A stretch of 64,000 nt of DNA from SCUB01 sp041918675. Lineage in GTDB: Bacteria; Pseudomonadota; Alphaproteobacteria; Rhizobiales; Xanthobacteraceae. The stretch is from contig JAYRVF010000003.1 in the NCBI GenBank assembly GCA_041918675.1, positions 62,001-126,000 on the forward strand, given 5' to 3'. Position 1 is the stretch's first letter, and every line of letters begins with the position of its first letter. Below the pieces are notes generated by a model, which saw only the letters and a list, made by a program, of their open reading frames with translations, was not told the DNA's origin and did no database searches. The position numbers were made by a program, and so were the translations under genes. Of the stretch, positions 9,436 through 20,042 are shown piece after piece.

Positions 9436-10179
9436 CTAATGTCCCAGATAGGCCGAACGGACGTCGGGATCGTTGCGGATTTCCTCCGGCGAGCCGGTCT
9501 TGATGATCCGCCCGGAGACGAGCACGCTGATGCGGTCGGCGAGCGTGAACACCGCGTCCATGTCGTGCTCGATCAGGATGATCGAGTAGTGGGCCTTCAG
9601 TTCGGCGAGCAGCGCGATCATGCGCGCGCTGTCCTGCCGGCCCATGCCCGCCATCGGCTCATCGAGCAGCAGCAGGCGCGGCTTCTGCGCCAGCGCGACG
9701 GCGAGTTCGAGCTGCCGTCGTTCGCCGTGGGAGAGATCGCGCGCCATCGATCCGGCCCGGCCCTCCAGCCCGACCAGACGCAGCGCCTCCATCGCCGGTT
9801 CGAGCAGGGCCGGATCGCGTCCGGCCTGGCGCCAGAACCGGAAGCAATGGCCGTGGCGGGCCTGCACCGCGAGCGCGGCGTTGGTGATGACGGGAAAGTT
9901 GCCGATCAGCGAGGTGATCTGGAACGAGCGTGCGATGCCGAGCCGGGCGCGCCGGTGCGCCGGTTCGGACGAGATGTCCGCTCCGTCGAGAACGATGCGG
10001 CCCTCGTCGGGGCGCAACAGTCCCTGAATTTGCGAGATCAGCGTCGTCTTGCCGGCCCCGTTGGGGCCGATGATGGCGTGGGTTTCCCCGCTCATGACCC
10101 CGAGCGAGACGTCCACCGTCGCGCGCAGGCCGCCGAAGCGCTTGTTCAATCCGACGATGTCGAGGACGGCATCGGTCAT
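9436..10179 (-). CDS. livG: Branched-chain-type ABC transporter ATPase LivG (gentisate-module transporter)
   Basis: A 247-residue ABC ATPase of the LivG group. Walker A is GPNGAGKTT, the signature is the LivG-type LSHGERRQLE, and Walker B is LLLLDEPMAGM followed by the H-loop IEHDMD. It energises the importer together with LivF. The start at 10179 places the conserved N-terminus directly; an in-frame ATG at 10236 would overlap livM and has no support. It lies 4 bp after the livM stop, so the genes are co-translated. Confidence 0.9.
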   Translation of the reverse strand: MTDAVLDIVGLNKRFGGLRATVDVSLGVMSGETHAIIGPNGAGKTTLISQIQGLLRPDEGRIVLDGADISSEPAHRRARLGIARSFQITSLIGNFPVITNAALAVQARHGHCFRFWRQAGRDPALLEPAMEALRLVGLEGRAGSMARDLSHGERRQLELAVALAQKPRLLLLDEPMAGMGRQDSARMIALLAELKAHYSIILIEHDMDAVFTLADRISVLVSGRIIKTGSPEEIRNDPDVRSAYLGH

Positions 10180-10183
10180 GGGA

Positions 10184-11200
10184 TCAATTCCGCGCGCGCT
10201 CGGGCAGGAACAGTTTGGCGAGATCGACCAGCCCACCGCGCAAGCCGACGACGATGAAGAGAATGATGAGCCCGAACACGAGCTGCCAGTGCTGGGTCCA
10301 TGACGACAGCGTCAATTCCAGCGCGATGTAGGTCGCCGCGCCCAGAATGGGTCCCCAGAAGGTGGCGATGCCGCCAAGCACCGCCATCACCACGAGATCG
10401 CCCGAACGGTCCCATGCCATGTCGACCGGGCTGATGAATTGCTGGCTCGCCGCCAGCAGCGCGCCGGCGGTGCCCGTCAGCATTCCCGACAGCGCGAAGG
10501 CGACCAGGCGATAGGCCCAGGGATCGATGCCGACGACGACGACGCGGGTTTCGTTCTCGGCGGCGGCGCGCAGCACCACGCCGAACCGGCTGCCGACCAC
10601 GCGCCCGACGAAAAGCATGGCGAGCGCGAGCACCGCGAGGGCGAAATAGAAGAAGCGGTAGCGGTCGGAAAGGTCGACGCCGAACAGCGTGATCGTGTCG
10701 AGGATCTGCAAGCCGTCCTCGCCGCCATATTTCTGTAGCGCGATCGCGGCGTAGTAGAACATCTGGTTGAAGGCGAGCGTGATCATGATGAAATACGGCC
10801 CGCTGGTGCGCAGGCTGATGGCGCCGATCACGGTCGCGATCAGGGCCGAGGCGATCATCGCCAGCGGAATCGTGATCGCCAAATCGGCCGAGCCCGCGAA
10901 TGTCAGCCAGCCCAGACTCAGCGGCTCGGCGTTGAACCGGTGAAAGGCGGCGATGCCGACGACATAGCCGCCGATCCCGAACAGGCCCGCGTGGCACAGG
11001 CTCACCAGCCCGCCATAGCCGAGCACGAGGTTGAGCGATGTCGCCGCCAGCGCGAAGATCACCATCCGCGTGCCGACCTTGACCAGGAACGGGTCGCGCG
11101 TCAGCCACGCGAACAAGGGAATGCAGGCGAGCAGGGCGAGCATTGTCAGCGCGGCGATGGCGTCGCGGCGGGGCGTCGCGAAGGCGTGGATGTCAGCCAT
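10184..11200 (-). CDS. livM: Branched-chain-type ABC transporter permease LivM (gentisate-module transporter)
   Basis: A 338-residue inner-membrane protein with about nine hydrophobic segments. It has the LivM hallmarks NLVLGYGGLVSLCHAGLFGIGGY near the N-terminus and the EAA-like loop GIDPWAYRLVAFALSG. It pairs with LivH to form the channel. Its start overlaps the end of livH by 8 bp, consistent with coupled translation of an operon running from 14157 down to 8106. Confidence 0.9.
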   Translation of the reverse strand: MADIHAFATPRRDAIAALTMLALLACIPLFAWLTRDPFLVKVGTRMVIFALAATSLNLVLGYGGLVSLCHAGLFGIGGYVVGIAAFHRFNAEPLSLGWLTFAGSADLAITIPLAMIASALIATVIGAISLRTSGPYFIMITLAFNQMFYYAAIALQKYGGEDGLQILDTITLFGVDLSDRYRFFYFALAVLALAMLFVGRVVGSRFGVVLRAAAENETRVVVVGIDPWAYRLVAFALSGMLTGTAGALLAASQQFISPVDMAWDRSGDLVVMAVLGGIATFWGPILGAATYIALELTLSSWTQHWQLVFGLIILFIVVGLRGGLVDLAKLFLPERARN

Positions 11201-12065
11201 GGACGGGGAACAATCCTTTCGGGCGGAAGGTCAGGATCGCCGCCATCAGAATGAAGATCACCATGCTGCCGAGCGCCGGTGTCAGCGTTACCCGCCCGAA
11301 AGTGTCGACGATGCCGACCAGCAGCGCGGCGACGAACGCCCCGCGGATCGAGCCGATGCCGCCGATCACGGTGACGACCAGCGCGAGGATCAGGATCGGT
11401 TCGCCCATGCCGACCTGCACCGACAGGATCGGCGCGGCCATGATGCCGGCGAGGCCCGCCAGCCCCGCGCCGACCGCGAACAACAGCGAAAAAATGATCG
11501 GGACGTTGACGCCCATCGCGCCGGCCATCGGGCGGTTGCTGGCGCCGGCGCGCACCCACATGCCCAGCCGCGTGCGCATGATGATGAGATAGAGCAGACC
11601 GGCGACCACCAGCCCGGTCGCGAGAATGGCGAGACGGATCACCGGATAGCCGACGCCGGGAAGAATCTCGACCGAGCCCGACAGCATCGGCGGCAGGCTG
11701 ACGCGCATCGGCGCCGGCCCGAAGATCATGCGCGTCCCCTCGTTCATGATGAGAATCAGCGCGAAGGTCACCAGCACCTGGTCGAGATGGCTGCGGCCGT
11801 AGAAACGACTCAACACCACCCGCTCCATCGCCAGGCCGATGATCGCGGCCACCGGAATGGCGATCAGCACGGCGAGCGCGAAGCTGCCGGTCAACAACTG
11901 AATGTAGGCGGCGGCGAAACCGCCGGCCATGTAGAGCGAGCCATGGGCGAGATTGATGAAATTCATGATGCCGAACACGACCGTCAAGCCGGACGCGATC
12001 AGGAACAGCATCACGCCGAGCTGCACGCCGTTGAGCAGTTGTTCGGCAAACAGAGCCAGTGACAT
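11193..12065 (-). CDS. livH: Branched-chain-type ABC transporter permease LivH (gentisate-module transporter)
   Basis: A 290-residue permease with eight or so membrane segments. The LivH block (GLTVVFGIMNFINLAHGSLYMAGG) near residues 26-50 is clear, as is the loop TRLGMWVRAGASN. An AAGGTGA site precedes the ATG. It lies 122 bp after the substrate-binding protein gene and overlaps livM. No start or terminator of transcription was seen in that gap. Confidence 0.9.
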   Translation of the reverse strand: MSLALFAEQLLNGVQLGVMLFLIASGLTVVFGIMNFINLAHGSLYMAGGFAAAYIQLLTGSFALAVLIAIPVAAIIGLAMERVVLSRFYGRSHLDQVLVTFALILIMNEGTRMIFGPAPMRVSLPPMLSGSVEILPGVGYPVIRLAILATGLVVAGLLYLIIMRTRLGMWVRAGASNRPMAGAMGVNVPIIFSLLFAVGAGLAGLAGIMAAPILSVQVGMGEPILILALVVTVIGGIGSIRGAFVAALLVGIVDTFGRVTLTPALGSMVIFILMAAILTFRPKGLFPVHG

Positions 12066-12187
12066 CGTCGATCACCTTCGCCGCCGGCGGCTCTCGCGCG
12101 AGAAGCCCGGGCGAACGCATTGCGGGGAAACCCGGCGACCGGGCCCGCGCCCGATCGCCGACGCCGTGAGGACTGGAAAGAGCCGGC

Positions 12188-13360
12188 TCAGCCCGCCGGC
12201 ATCTTGCAGTCCTTCACATAGGCATCCTCGTGGCCCGTGTTGATCTTCTCACGGACCGTCATGGTGGTGCGGCCCTTGGCGTCCTTGGTGATCTCGGTCA
12301 GGTAGAAGTCCTGCACCGGATAGTGGTTGGTGTTGAAGCGGAAGTTCCCGCGCAGGCTGGTGAATTTGACGTTTTCGAGCGCCTTGCGCAGCGCTGCCTT
12401 GTCCTCGATCTTGCCGCCGATCGCCGTCAGCGCCGCGTCGAGAATGCGCGCGCCGTCGAAGGCGTTGGCCGCGTTGGGCGAGGGCAGGCGGCCGTATTTG
12501 GCCTCGAAGTCGGCGACGAACTTCTTGCTCTGCGGGTTGTCGAAGGTCTCGGCCCAGAAGGCGGAGGCGAACGAGCCGATCGCGGCGTCGCCGATCGCCG
12601 GCAGCACGGTCTGGTCGAACGAGAACGACGGGCCGTAGAGCGGAACGGTCTTGTTCAGGCCCGATTGGCTGTACTGCTTGACGAAGTTGATGCCCATGCC
12701 GCCGGGCAGGAAGAAGAACACCGCTTCAGGCCCGGCCGCGCGCAGTTGCGCGATTTCGGCGGCGTAATCGAGCTGGCCGAAGGTGGTGTAGACCTCGCCG
12801 ACGATCTCGCCCTTGTAGTAGCGCTTGAAGCCGGAGAGGAAGTCCTTGCCCGCCGGATAGTTCGGCGCCAGCAGATACATCTTCTTGACGCCCTTGTTCT
12901 GCAGATAGATCGCCATCGCTTCCGCGCCGGTGTCGTTCTGGAACGAGACGTTGAAATAATGCGGGTTGCACTGGCCGCCGGCGTATTGCGACGGGCCGGC
13001 GTTGATCGAGTAGACGAGCACGCCGTTGTCGAGCGCCGGCTTGGCGACGGCGAGCAGAACGTTGGAGAAATTGATGCCGGTCAGGATATGGATCTTGTCG
13101 CGCTCGATCATCTTGTCGGCGTGCTGGCGCGCGACGTCCGGCTTGGTCTGATCGTCGGCCTGGATCAGTTCGACGGGGCGGCCGCCGAGCTTGTTGCCGC
13201 TCTGCTCAAGGCCGAGCTTGAAGCCGTCGAGCAGTTCCTGCCCGAGCAGCGCCGACGGACCGGAGAATGTGGAAAGAAAGCCGATCTTGATCGGCTCCTG
13301 CGCCGCGGCCGAACCGGCGAGCAGCGTCGCCGCCGCGGCGGCTAAAATCATTCGCTTCAT
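12188..13360 (-). CDS. ABC transporter substrate-binding protein (Peripla_BP_6, gentisate module)
   Basis: A 390-residue periplasmic binding protein. The N-terminus is a Sec signal peptide with a cleavage site around residues 18-21 (AGSAAAQ). The mature part begins IKIGFLSTFSGPSALLG, typical of the LivJ/LivK-like type I fold, and ends with a Cys-containing tail. A strong AGGGAGG site precedes the ATG. It captures the ligand for the LivHMGF importer encoded downstream. Relatives of this family bind aromatic acids as well as branched-chain amino acids; the setting between fumarylpyruvate hydrolase and MarR points to a gentisate-pathway substrate. The ligand is inferred. Confidence 0.88.
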   Translation of the reverse strand: MKRMILAAAAATLLAGSAAAQEPIKIGFLSTFSGPSALLGQELLDGFKLGLEQSGNKLGGRPVELIQADDQTKPDVARQHADKMIERDKIHILTGINFSNVLLAVAKPALDNGVLVYSINAGPSQYAGGQCNPHYFNVSFQNDTGAEAMAIYLQNKGVKKMYLLAPNYPAGKDFLSGFKRYYKGEIVGEVYTTFGQLDYAAEIAQLRAAGPEAVFFFLPGGMGINFVKQYSQSGLNKTVPLYGPSFSFDQTVLPAIGDAAIGSFASAFWAETFDNPQSKKFVADFEAKYGRLPSPNAANAFDGARILDAALTAIGGKIEDKAALRKALENVKFTSLRGNFRFNTNHYPVQDFYLTEITKDAKGRTTMTVREKINTGHEDAYVKDCKMPAG

Positions 13361-13455
13361 GTTTATCCTCCCTTTGCCTTCGAATCATGCCGTTTGTTCC
13401 TGGCTTCTATCGGCCCGGCGGTGGTTTGCCGCTTCCCCCTTCTAAGGCGCGGCGC

Positions 13456-14157
13456 TCATGCTTTCAGTCGCTCTCCAATCGTGATCTCGATCCGGCCGAT
13501 GCCATCGATGCCGCCTTCGGCACGGTCTCCGACGACGAGCTGGCCGACGCCGGCGGGTGTTCCCGTCATGATGATATCGCCGGCCTTCAGCCGTACCGAT
13601 TGCGAGGCGATCGACACGATTTCCGGAACGGTCCAGATCAATTCGGCGATGTCGGCGTCCTGCCTGATGGCGCCGTTGACGCTAAGCCAGATTCGCCCGT
13701 GCGTGGGGTGGCCGCATTCGCTCGCCGGCATGATCGGGGCGATCGGCGCGGAAAAATCGAACGCCTTGCCCCAGTCCCACGGGCGGCCCTGCTCGCGGGC
13801 CTGCAATTGCAGGTCGCGCCGGGTCAGGTCGATGCCGACGGCATAGCCATAGACGATATCGGTGGCGTCCTCGGGCGGAACGTTGAAGCCTTCGCGCCCG
13901 ATCGCGACGACGAGCTCGATCTCGTGATGGAGGTTCTTGGTCTCGGGCGGATAGGGAACCGTCGCGCCGCTGTCGACGACCGCGTCCGATGGTTTGGTGA
14001 AGAAGAAGGGCGCCTCGCGGGTCGGATCGCGACCCATCTCACGCGCATGCGCTTCGTAATTGCGTCCGACACAGAGTATGCGGCGCACGGGAAAGCGATC
14101 GGTGGAGCCGGCGACGGCGATCGACGAGACGGGGGACGGGGGGAAGACGAAGCTCAT
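13456..14157 (-). CDS. Fumarylpyruvate hydrolase (FAH family)
   Basis: A 233-residue fumarylacetoacetate hydrolase-family enzyme. It should cleave fumarylpyruvate to fumarate and pyruvate, the last step of the glutathione-dependent gentisate pathway. Seen: RILCVGRNYEAHAREMG, the metal-binding acidic residues in HHEIELVVAIG, YAVGIDLTRRDLQ, and the C-terminal IMTGTPAGVG. The short length (NagK-like) separates it from the 420-residue fumarylacetoacetases. AAGGAG lies upstream of the ATG at 14157, which rules out the in-frame start 18 codons earlier. It is the first gene of the minus-strand transporter/regulator operon and diverges from the maleylpyruvate isomerase gene. Confidence 0.88.
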   Translation of the reverse strand: MSFVFPPSPVSSIAVAGSTDRFPVRRILCVGRNYEAHAREMGRDPTREAPFFFTKPSDAVVDSGATVPYPPETKNLHHEIELVVAIGREGFNVPPEDATDIVYGYAVGIDLTRRDLQLQAREQGRPWDWGKAFDFSAPIAPIMPASECGHPTHGRIWLSVNGAIRQDADIAELIWTVPEIVSIASQSVRLKAGDIIMTGTPAGVGQLVVGDRAEGGIDGIGRIEITIGERLKA

Positions 14158-14331
14158 CTGCACTCCTTGATGAGAATCACGCGATGTTGGTGCGAACGCG
14201 GACAAGCGCATCCGTTCGGGACACGACTTTCCCGCGCGCGATGACGTGGAACCTGAATGCTATCTCGCCGCGTCCCATTTTTCCGAGCATATTCGGTCGC
14301 GCTGGACCGTGGCAAAGAGCTCCCCCTATTA

Positions 14332-14345
14332 GTCACTATACTGAC
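14332..14345. promoter_or_regulatory. Near-perfect palindrome between divergent gentisate genes
   Basis: The 14-bp sequence GTCACTATACTGAC is an inverted repeat matching at 12 of 14 positions. It lies in the 267-bp region between the fumarylpyruvate hydrolase and maleylpyruvate isomerase genes, which is AT-richer than its surroundings. Size and symmetry fit a MarR-type operator. The protein that binds it is not known from the sequence. Confidence 0.4.
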
Positions 14346-14424
14346 GATCAGCAGTCTGTCAAACTTCGTCCACCTCGCGCCCGCGCTCGCGCCCATCTAT
14401 GTCCATGCATTGGGGAACCATCTG

Positions 14425-15066
14425 ATGATGATACTTCATGGATTTTTCCGTTCGTCGGCGAGCTGGCGTGTCCGCATCGCGCTCAATCTCAAGGGCGTGC
14501 GGGTCCATCACGCGACGCATCATCTGCGCCGGGGCGAGCATCGCGCGGCGGACTATCTTGCGATCAATCCGCAAGGGTTGGTGCCCGCGCTCGTCACCGA
14601 GGACGGCCACGTATTGACGCAGTCGCTCGCGATCATCGAATGGCTCGAGGAGACCATCCCCCAGCCGCCGCTGCTGCCGGCCGATCCGTTGGCGCGCGCG
14701 CGGGTGCGCGCCTTCGCCTATGTGATCGCCTGCGACACGCATCCATTGCAGAATCTCAAGGTGCTCAACGACGTGCGGAGCCTCACCGGCGACGAGGCGG
14801 CGGCGCAGGCATGGGCGCGTCGCGTCAACGAACAGGGTCTTGACTGGTGCGAGCGGGCGCTGAGCGGCGGCGCGACACCCTTCGCCTTTGGCGCGGCGCC
14901 CTCGCTCGCCGACATCTGCTTCGTTCCGCAACTTGGCAACGCGCGCCGCTTCAAGGCGGACATCGCGCGCTGGCCGCGACTTCTGGAGATCGAGGCCAAT
15001 TGCATGGCGCTCGATGCGTTCAAGAGCGCGGTGCCGGAAAACCAGCCGGACGCCGAGCCGGCATAA
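14425..15066 (+). CDS. Maleylpyruvate isomerase (zeta-class GST fold)
   Basis: A 214-residue glutathione S-transferase of the zeta/maleylacetoacetate isomerase group. The N-terminal thioredoxin-like domain has the active-site block FFRSSASWRVRIALNLKG (Ser10-Ser11), where the usual third residue Cys/Thr is Ala. The proline-containing LVPAL and the QSLAIIEWLEE glutathione-binding segments follow, then an all-helical domain. With gentisate dioxygenase and fumarylpyruvate hydrolase present, the expected reaction is maleylpyruvate to fumarylpyruvate. Maleylacetoacetate isomerase is possible, but no tyrosine-pathway gene is nearby. Two adjacent ATGs (14425, 14428) both follow a weak GGGGA site. The frame continues upstream to 14257 but without conserved sequence. 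Confidence 0.85.
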   Translation: MMILHGFFRSSASWRVRIALNLKGVRVHHATHHLRRGEHRAADYLAINPQGLVPALVTEDGHVLTQSLAIIEWLEETIPQPPLLPADPLARARVRAFAYVIACDTHPLQNLKVLNDVRSLTGDEAAAQAWARRVNEQGLDWCERALSGGATPFAFGAAPSLADICFVPQLGNARRFKADIARWPRLLEIEANCMALDAFKSAVPENQPDAEPA

Positions 15067-15427
15067 GGACGCCGCCCCGCGCCGCGACCGTTCGTCACGG
15101 CGCGCGCCGTCGGACGGGCGTGGCCATCGCCGCGTCGGACTGCCAAATTGTCAAGGACCATGAAAAACCGAAGTCGCGCCGTTCTTGTTCGCGCCCGCAC
15201 GCGTTTCCGGTGGGCGTTGACCGCCCACGATTGCATTCGAAATTTCGCTGCGCCGCGGGGGCCATCCGCGATACAAATTCACATCCGCAAGCCGGCATCG
15301 CCAATTGACCGACCCGCGCTTTGGTTATAAGTTATAACTATTCTTGGGTGTCACCAAAGCCGCGCGGCAGACGCGGCAAGCCCGAGATCAAGAGCTTCAC
15401 CTGGAAACGCACCCGGAGGCACCACTC
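15067..15427. other. Intergenic region with hairpin and regulatory palindrome
   Basis: This 361-bp gap has no convincing gene. It holds a GTGGGCG/CGCCCAC hairpin (15210-15228, 7-bp stem, 5-base loop, no T-tract) that could end the isomerase transcript. It also holds the promoter/palindrome element described separately at 15305-15338. Nothing else stood out. Confidence 0.6.
15305..15338 (+). promoter_or_regulatory. Promoter overlapped by a perfect 15-bp palindrome
   Basis: TTGACC (15305-15310) is followed after 15 bp by TATAAG (15326-15331). The -10 lies inside the perfect inverted repeat GTTATAAGTTATAAC (15324-15338, 7+1+7). A repressor bound here would cover the -10 and start site. The element is about 90 bp upstream of the binding-protein gene that opens the arylpropanoid-type operon. 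The 15-bp spacer is short, so the exact promoter hexamers are uncertain; the palindrome is certain. Confidence 0.55.
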
Positions 15428-16570
15428 ATGAACAGATCGATTCTGCTTGGCGGGCTGCTCGCAGCCTGCGTCGTCGCGTCGCCCGCGCTGGCCGATATCA
15501 ATATCGGCGTGACCCTTCCCATCACCGGGCCGGCGTCCGCGCTCGGCGTTCCGGAAAAGAACGCGATCGAGTTGCTGCCCGCGACCCTCGCCGGCGAGAA
15601 GGTCAACTGGATCGTCCTCGACGACGCGACCGATCCGACCCTGGCGACCAAGAATTCGCGCAAGCTCGTCACCGAAAGCAATGTCGATCTGCTGATGGGA
15701 TCGTCGACCGTGCCGACCTGTCTGGCGGTCGCCGAGGTCGCGATCGAGACCAAGACGCCGCTGATCGCCATCGCGCCGATGGATCTGCCGCAGGAGAAGA
15801 ACTACTGGATCTTCCGCACGCCCCAGCACGTCCGCCTGATGGCCAAGGCGGTCGCCGACGACATGAAGGCGCGCGGCTACAAGGAAGTCGGCTTCATCGG
15901 CTACACCGACGCCTGGGGCGAAACCTGGCTCAAGGAAATGACGCCGCTGTTCGAGTCGATGGGGATGAAGTTCTCCGTCGTCGAGCGCTACGCCCGAAAC
16001 GACACCAGCGTCACCGGCCAGGTGCTCAAGCTGGTCGCCGCCAATCCGCCCGCCATTCTCATCGTCGGCTCGGGCACGCCGTCGGCGTTGCCGCAGACCG
16101 CGCTCGCCGAGCGGGGCTACAAGGGCCAGATCTACCAGACCCACGGCGCGGCCAGCCGCGACTTCCTGCGCGTCGCCGGCAAGTCGGCCGACGGCACCAT
16201 CTTCCCGATCGGTCCGGTGGTCGTCGCCAACCAGCTTCCCGACTCCAATCCGGTCAAGGCGGTCGCGCTCGCTTTCGTCGAGACCTATGAGAAGGCTCAC
16301 GGCGCCGGCAGCATCAATCCGTTCGCCGCCCACATCTATGACGCGTGGAAGCTCATCGAGGCGGCGACGCCGGTGGCGCTGAAGACGGCCAAGCCCGGCA
16401 CGCCGGAATTCCGTCAGGCGTTGCGCGACGCGATGGAGGGATTGAAGAATGTCGTCGCCTCGCACGGCGTCTTCAACATGACGCCGACCGACCACTTCGG
16501 CCATGACGAGCGTGCCCGCGTGCTCATCCACGCGCGCGACGGCGCGTTCAAGCTCGGCGTTCCGAAGTGA
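15428..16570 (+). CDS. ABC transporter substrate-binding protein (Peripla_BP_6, arylpropanoid-type operon)
   Basis: A 380-residue periplasmic binding protein with a Sec signal peptide (MNRSILLGGLLAACVVASPALA) cleaved near residue 22. The mature part starts DINIGVTLPITGPASALGVP, a LivK-like type I fold. The start at 15428 is fixed by the signal peptide; the frame is open from 15344. It opens a co-directional operon in which its permease and ATPase partners come 4 kb later, after ligase, thiolase and thioesterase genes. This arrangement recalls the p-coumarate importer with binding protein CouT of Rhodopseudomonas palustris. An aryl-propenoic or aryl-propanoic acid is therefore the inferred ligand. 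Confidence 0.87.
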   Translation: MNRSILLGGLLAACVVASPALADINIGVTLPITGPASALGVPEKNAIELLPATLAGEKVNWIVLDDATDPTLATKNSRKLVTESNVDLLMGSSTVPTCLAVAEVAIETKTPLIAIAPMDLPQEKNYWIFRTPQHVRLMAKAVADDMKARGYKEVGFIGYTDAWGETWLKEMTPLFESMGMKFSVVERYARNDTSVTGQVLKLVAANPPAILIVGSGTPSALPQTALAERGYKGQIYQTHGAASRDFLRVAGKSADGTIFPIGPVVVANQLPDSNPVKAVALAFVETYEKAHGAGSINPFAAHIYDAWKLIEAATPVALKTAKPGTPEFRQALRDAMEGLKNVVASHGVFNMTPTDHFGHDERARVLIHARDGAFKLGVPK

Positions 16571-16610
16571 TCTCCTGATCGCGGTCCATCCAGCCAGTCA
16601 GTGTGCGTCG

Positions 16611-18488
<1,878 letters not shown>

Positions 18489-18576
18489 CGCGGCCGCCGG
18501 CCGCGCTCCGGCGGGCGAGGCATCGATTGACGCGTGGTTCGATCCACGAACCGACACCATCAGAAGGACGATAGGC

Positions 18577-19821
18577 ATGGCCGATGACGGCTATCACACT
18601 GGCTTTACCGACGCCTGGCTGCTCGACGGCGCGCGCACGCCGTTTTCCGATCTCAACGGCCCCTTGTCCCCCAATTCGCCGATCGATCTCGGCATCAAGG
18701 TCGCGCGCGCGGTGTTGGCGCGAAGCCAAACGCCGGCCGCGGATGTCGGCATCGTCATCGGCGGCAACATGGCGCAGGCCTCCTTCGACGCCTTCATGCT
18801 GCCGCGCCATGTCGGCCTCTACGCCGGCGTTCCGCGCGGCGTGCCGGCCCATCTCGTCCAGCGTGTCTGCGGCACCGGGATCGAGGTGATCCTGCAGGCC
18901 GCCGACGCGGTCTCGCTCAAGCGCGCCGATCTCGCGCTCGGCGTCGGCACCGAATCGATGAGCCGCAATCCGGTCGCCGCCTACACCCATCGCGACGGCT
19001 TTCGCATGGGCCAGGTCGAGTTCAAGGATTTCCTCTGGGAAGCGCTGCTCGACACCTCCTGCGATTTCTCGATGGGACAGACGGCGGAAAATCTCGCCAA
19101 GCGACATAAATTCACGCGCGAGGAGGTCGACGCCTTCGCCGCCCGCAGCTTCGCGCGCGCGCTCGCGGCGCAAGCGAGCGGATTCCTGGCCGGCGAGATC
19201 GAGCCGGTCGTCACCGAGACGTTCGAATGCGAGGGGCTCAAGCCGCGCGGCATTCGTCTCAAGGGCAAGGACAAGGAACTCGCCACCGACACCCATGTGC
19301 GACCCTCGCCGATCGAGGTGCTGGCCAAGATTCGTCCCGCCTTCGGCGGTGTGCAGACGGGCGGCAACTCATCCGGCGTGGTCGACGGCGCGGCGGCGGT
19401 GCTGGTCGCGAACGCGGGCTATCTGGAAAGCAAGGGCAAGAAGCCGCTCGCGCGCATTCTCGGCGGCCTGTCGATCGGCGTCGAACCCTCGATCATGGGC
19501 ATCGGTCCGGTGCCGGCGATCAAGGCGCTGCTCCAGCGCCACCAGCTTTCGCTCGAACAGATCGGCCGCGTCGAAATCAACGAGGCGTTCAGCGCGCAGT
19601 GTCTCGCCTGCGCGCGCGAATTGGGGCTCGACGAAAATCGCCTCAACGTGAATGGCGGCGCCACGGCGATCGGTCATCCGCTGGGGGCGACCGGCGTGCG
19701 GCTCGCGCTCACGCTGGCCCGCGAGCTGCGGCGTTCCGGCGAGCGCTATGGCATCGCCTCGGCCTGCATCGGCGGCGGCCAGGGTATCGCGCTGCTGATC
19801 GAAAACACGGGTGGAGGCTGA
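18577..19821 (+). CDS. Thiolase (acetyl-CoA acyltransferase)
   Basis: A 414-residue thiolase I/II family enzyme. The nucleophile is Cys98 in VQRVCGTG. The general-base histidine sits in NVNGGATAIGHPLGATG near 367, and the second cysteine in CIGGGQG near 398. It should cleave a 3-ketoacyl-CoA with CoA, releasing acetyl-CoA. Between the aryl-CoA ligase and the aroyl-CoA thioesterase, the likely substrate is a 3-aryl-3-oxopropionyl-CoA, giving an aroyl-CoA. AAGGA precedes the ATG. Acetoacetyl-CoA thiolase activity is the alternative, but the context argues for a catabolic role. Confidence 0.85.
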   Translation: MADDGYHTGFTDAWLLDGARTPFSDLNGPLSPNSPIDLGIKVARAVLARSQTPAADVGIVIGGNMAQASFDAFMLPRHVGLYAGVPRGVPAHLVQRVCGTGIEVILQAADAVSLKRADLALGVGTESMSRNPVAAYTHRDGFRMGQVEFKDFLWEALLDTSCDFSMGQTAENLAKRHKFTREEVDAFAARSFARALAAQASGFLAGEIEPVVTETFECEGLKPRGIRLKGKDKELATDTHVRPSPIEVLAKIRPAFGGVQTGGNSSGVVDGAAAVLVANAGYLESKGKKPLARILGGLSIGVEPSIMGIGPVPAIKALLQRHQLSLEQIGRVEINEAFSAQCLACARELGLDENRLNVNGGATAIGHPLGATGVRLALTLARELRRSGERYGIASACIGGGQGIALLIENTGGG

Positions 19822-19874
19822 TAACGGCGATCGCGCCGCGGCGCGAGGAGGCCGGCCGGTCCTTGTGCGCGCCA

Positions 19875-19923
19875 GAGCATGACGCCGAAAAGCGCGAAGC
19901 GGTTTTCGGATCACATCATGCTC
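19875..19923. repeat. Rhizobiales-type palindromic intergenic repeat, arm 1
   Basis: A 49-bp imperfect inverted repeat bounded by GAGCATGA and TCATGCTC, with CCGAAAA on one arm and TTTTCGG on the other and a GCGCGAAGCG-type loop. From memory, elements of this design (gagcatga...ccgaaaa...ggttttcgg...tcatgctc) are scattered through intergenic regions of many Rhizobiales. It lies between the thiolase and thioesterase genes of one operon, so it would be transcribed as a hairpin. Confidence 0.7.
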
Positions 19924-19986
19924 CAACTTGTTGGAATCGATCACGGTCATGATTTTGCATCGATCGGATCCGGAATCATCGTGATC
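19922..19986. repeat. Palindromic intergenic repeat, arm 2 (composite with the preceding one)
   Basis: Directly adjoining the first element are the 14-bp perfect palindrome TCCAACTTGTTGGA (19922-19935) and a larger inverted repeat from GATCACG (19939) to CGTGATC (ending 19986) with ATGATT/AATCAT inner arms. Together with arm 1 this makes a composite of three consecutive hairpins in 112 bp. Such composites resemble the mosaic repeats of Rhizobiales. Confidence 0.6.
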
Positions 19987-20042
19987 CAATGACGGCCGGG
20001 GCCATCGCCACCGGCCGCGAGCGGGCGGGGCAGGAGGGGCAA

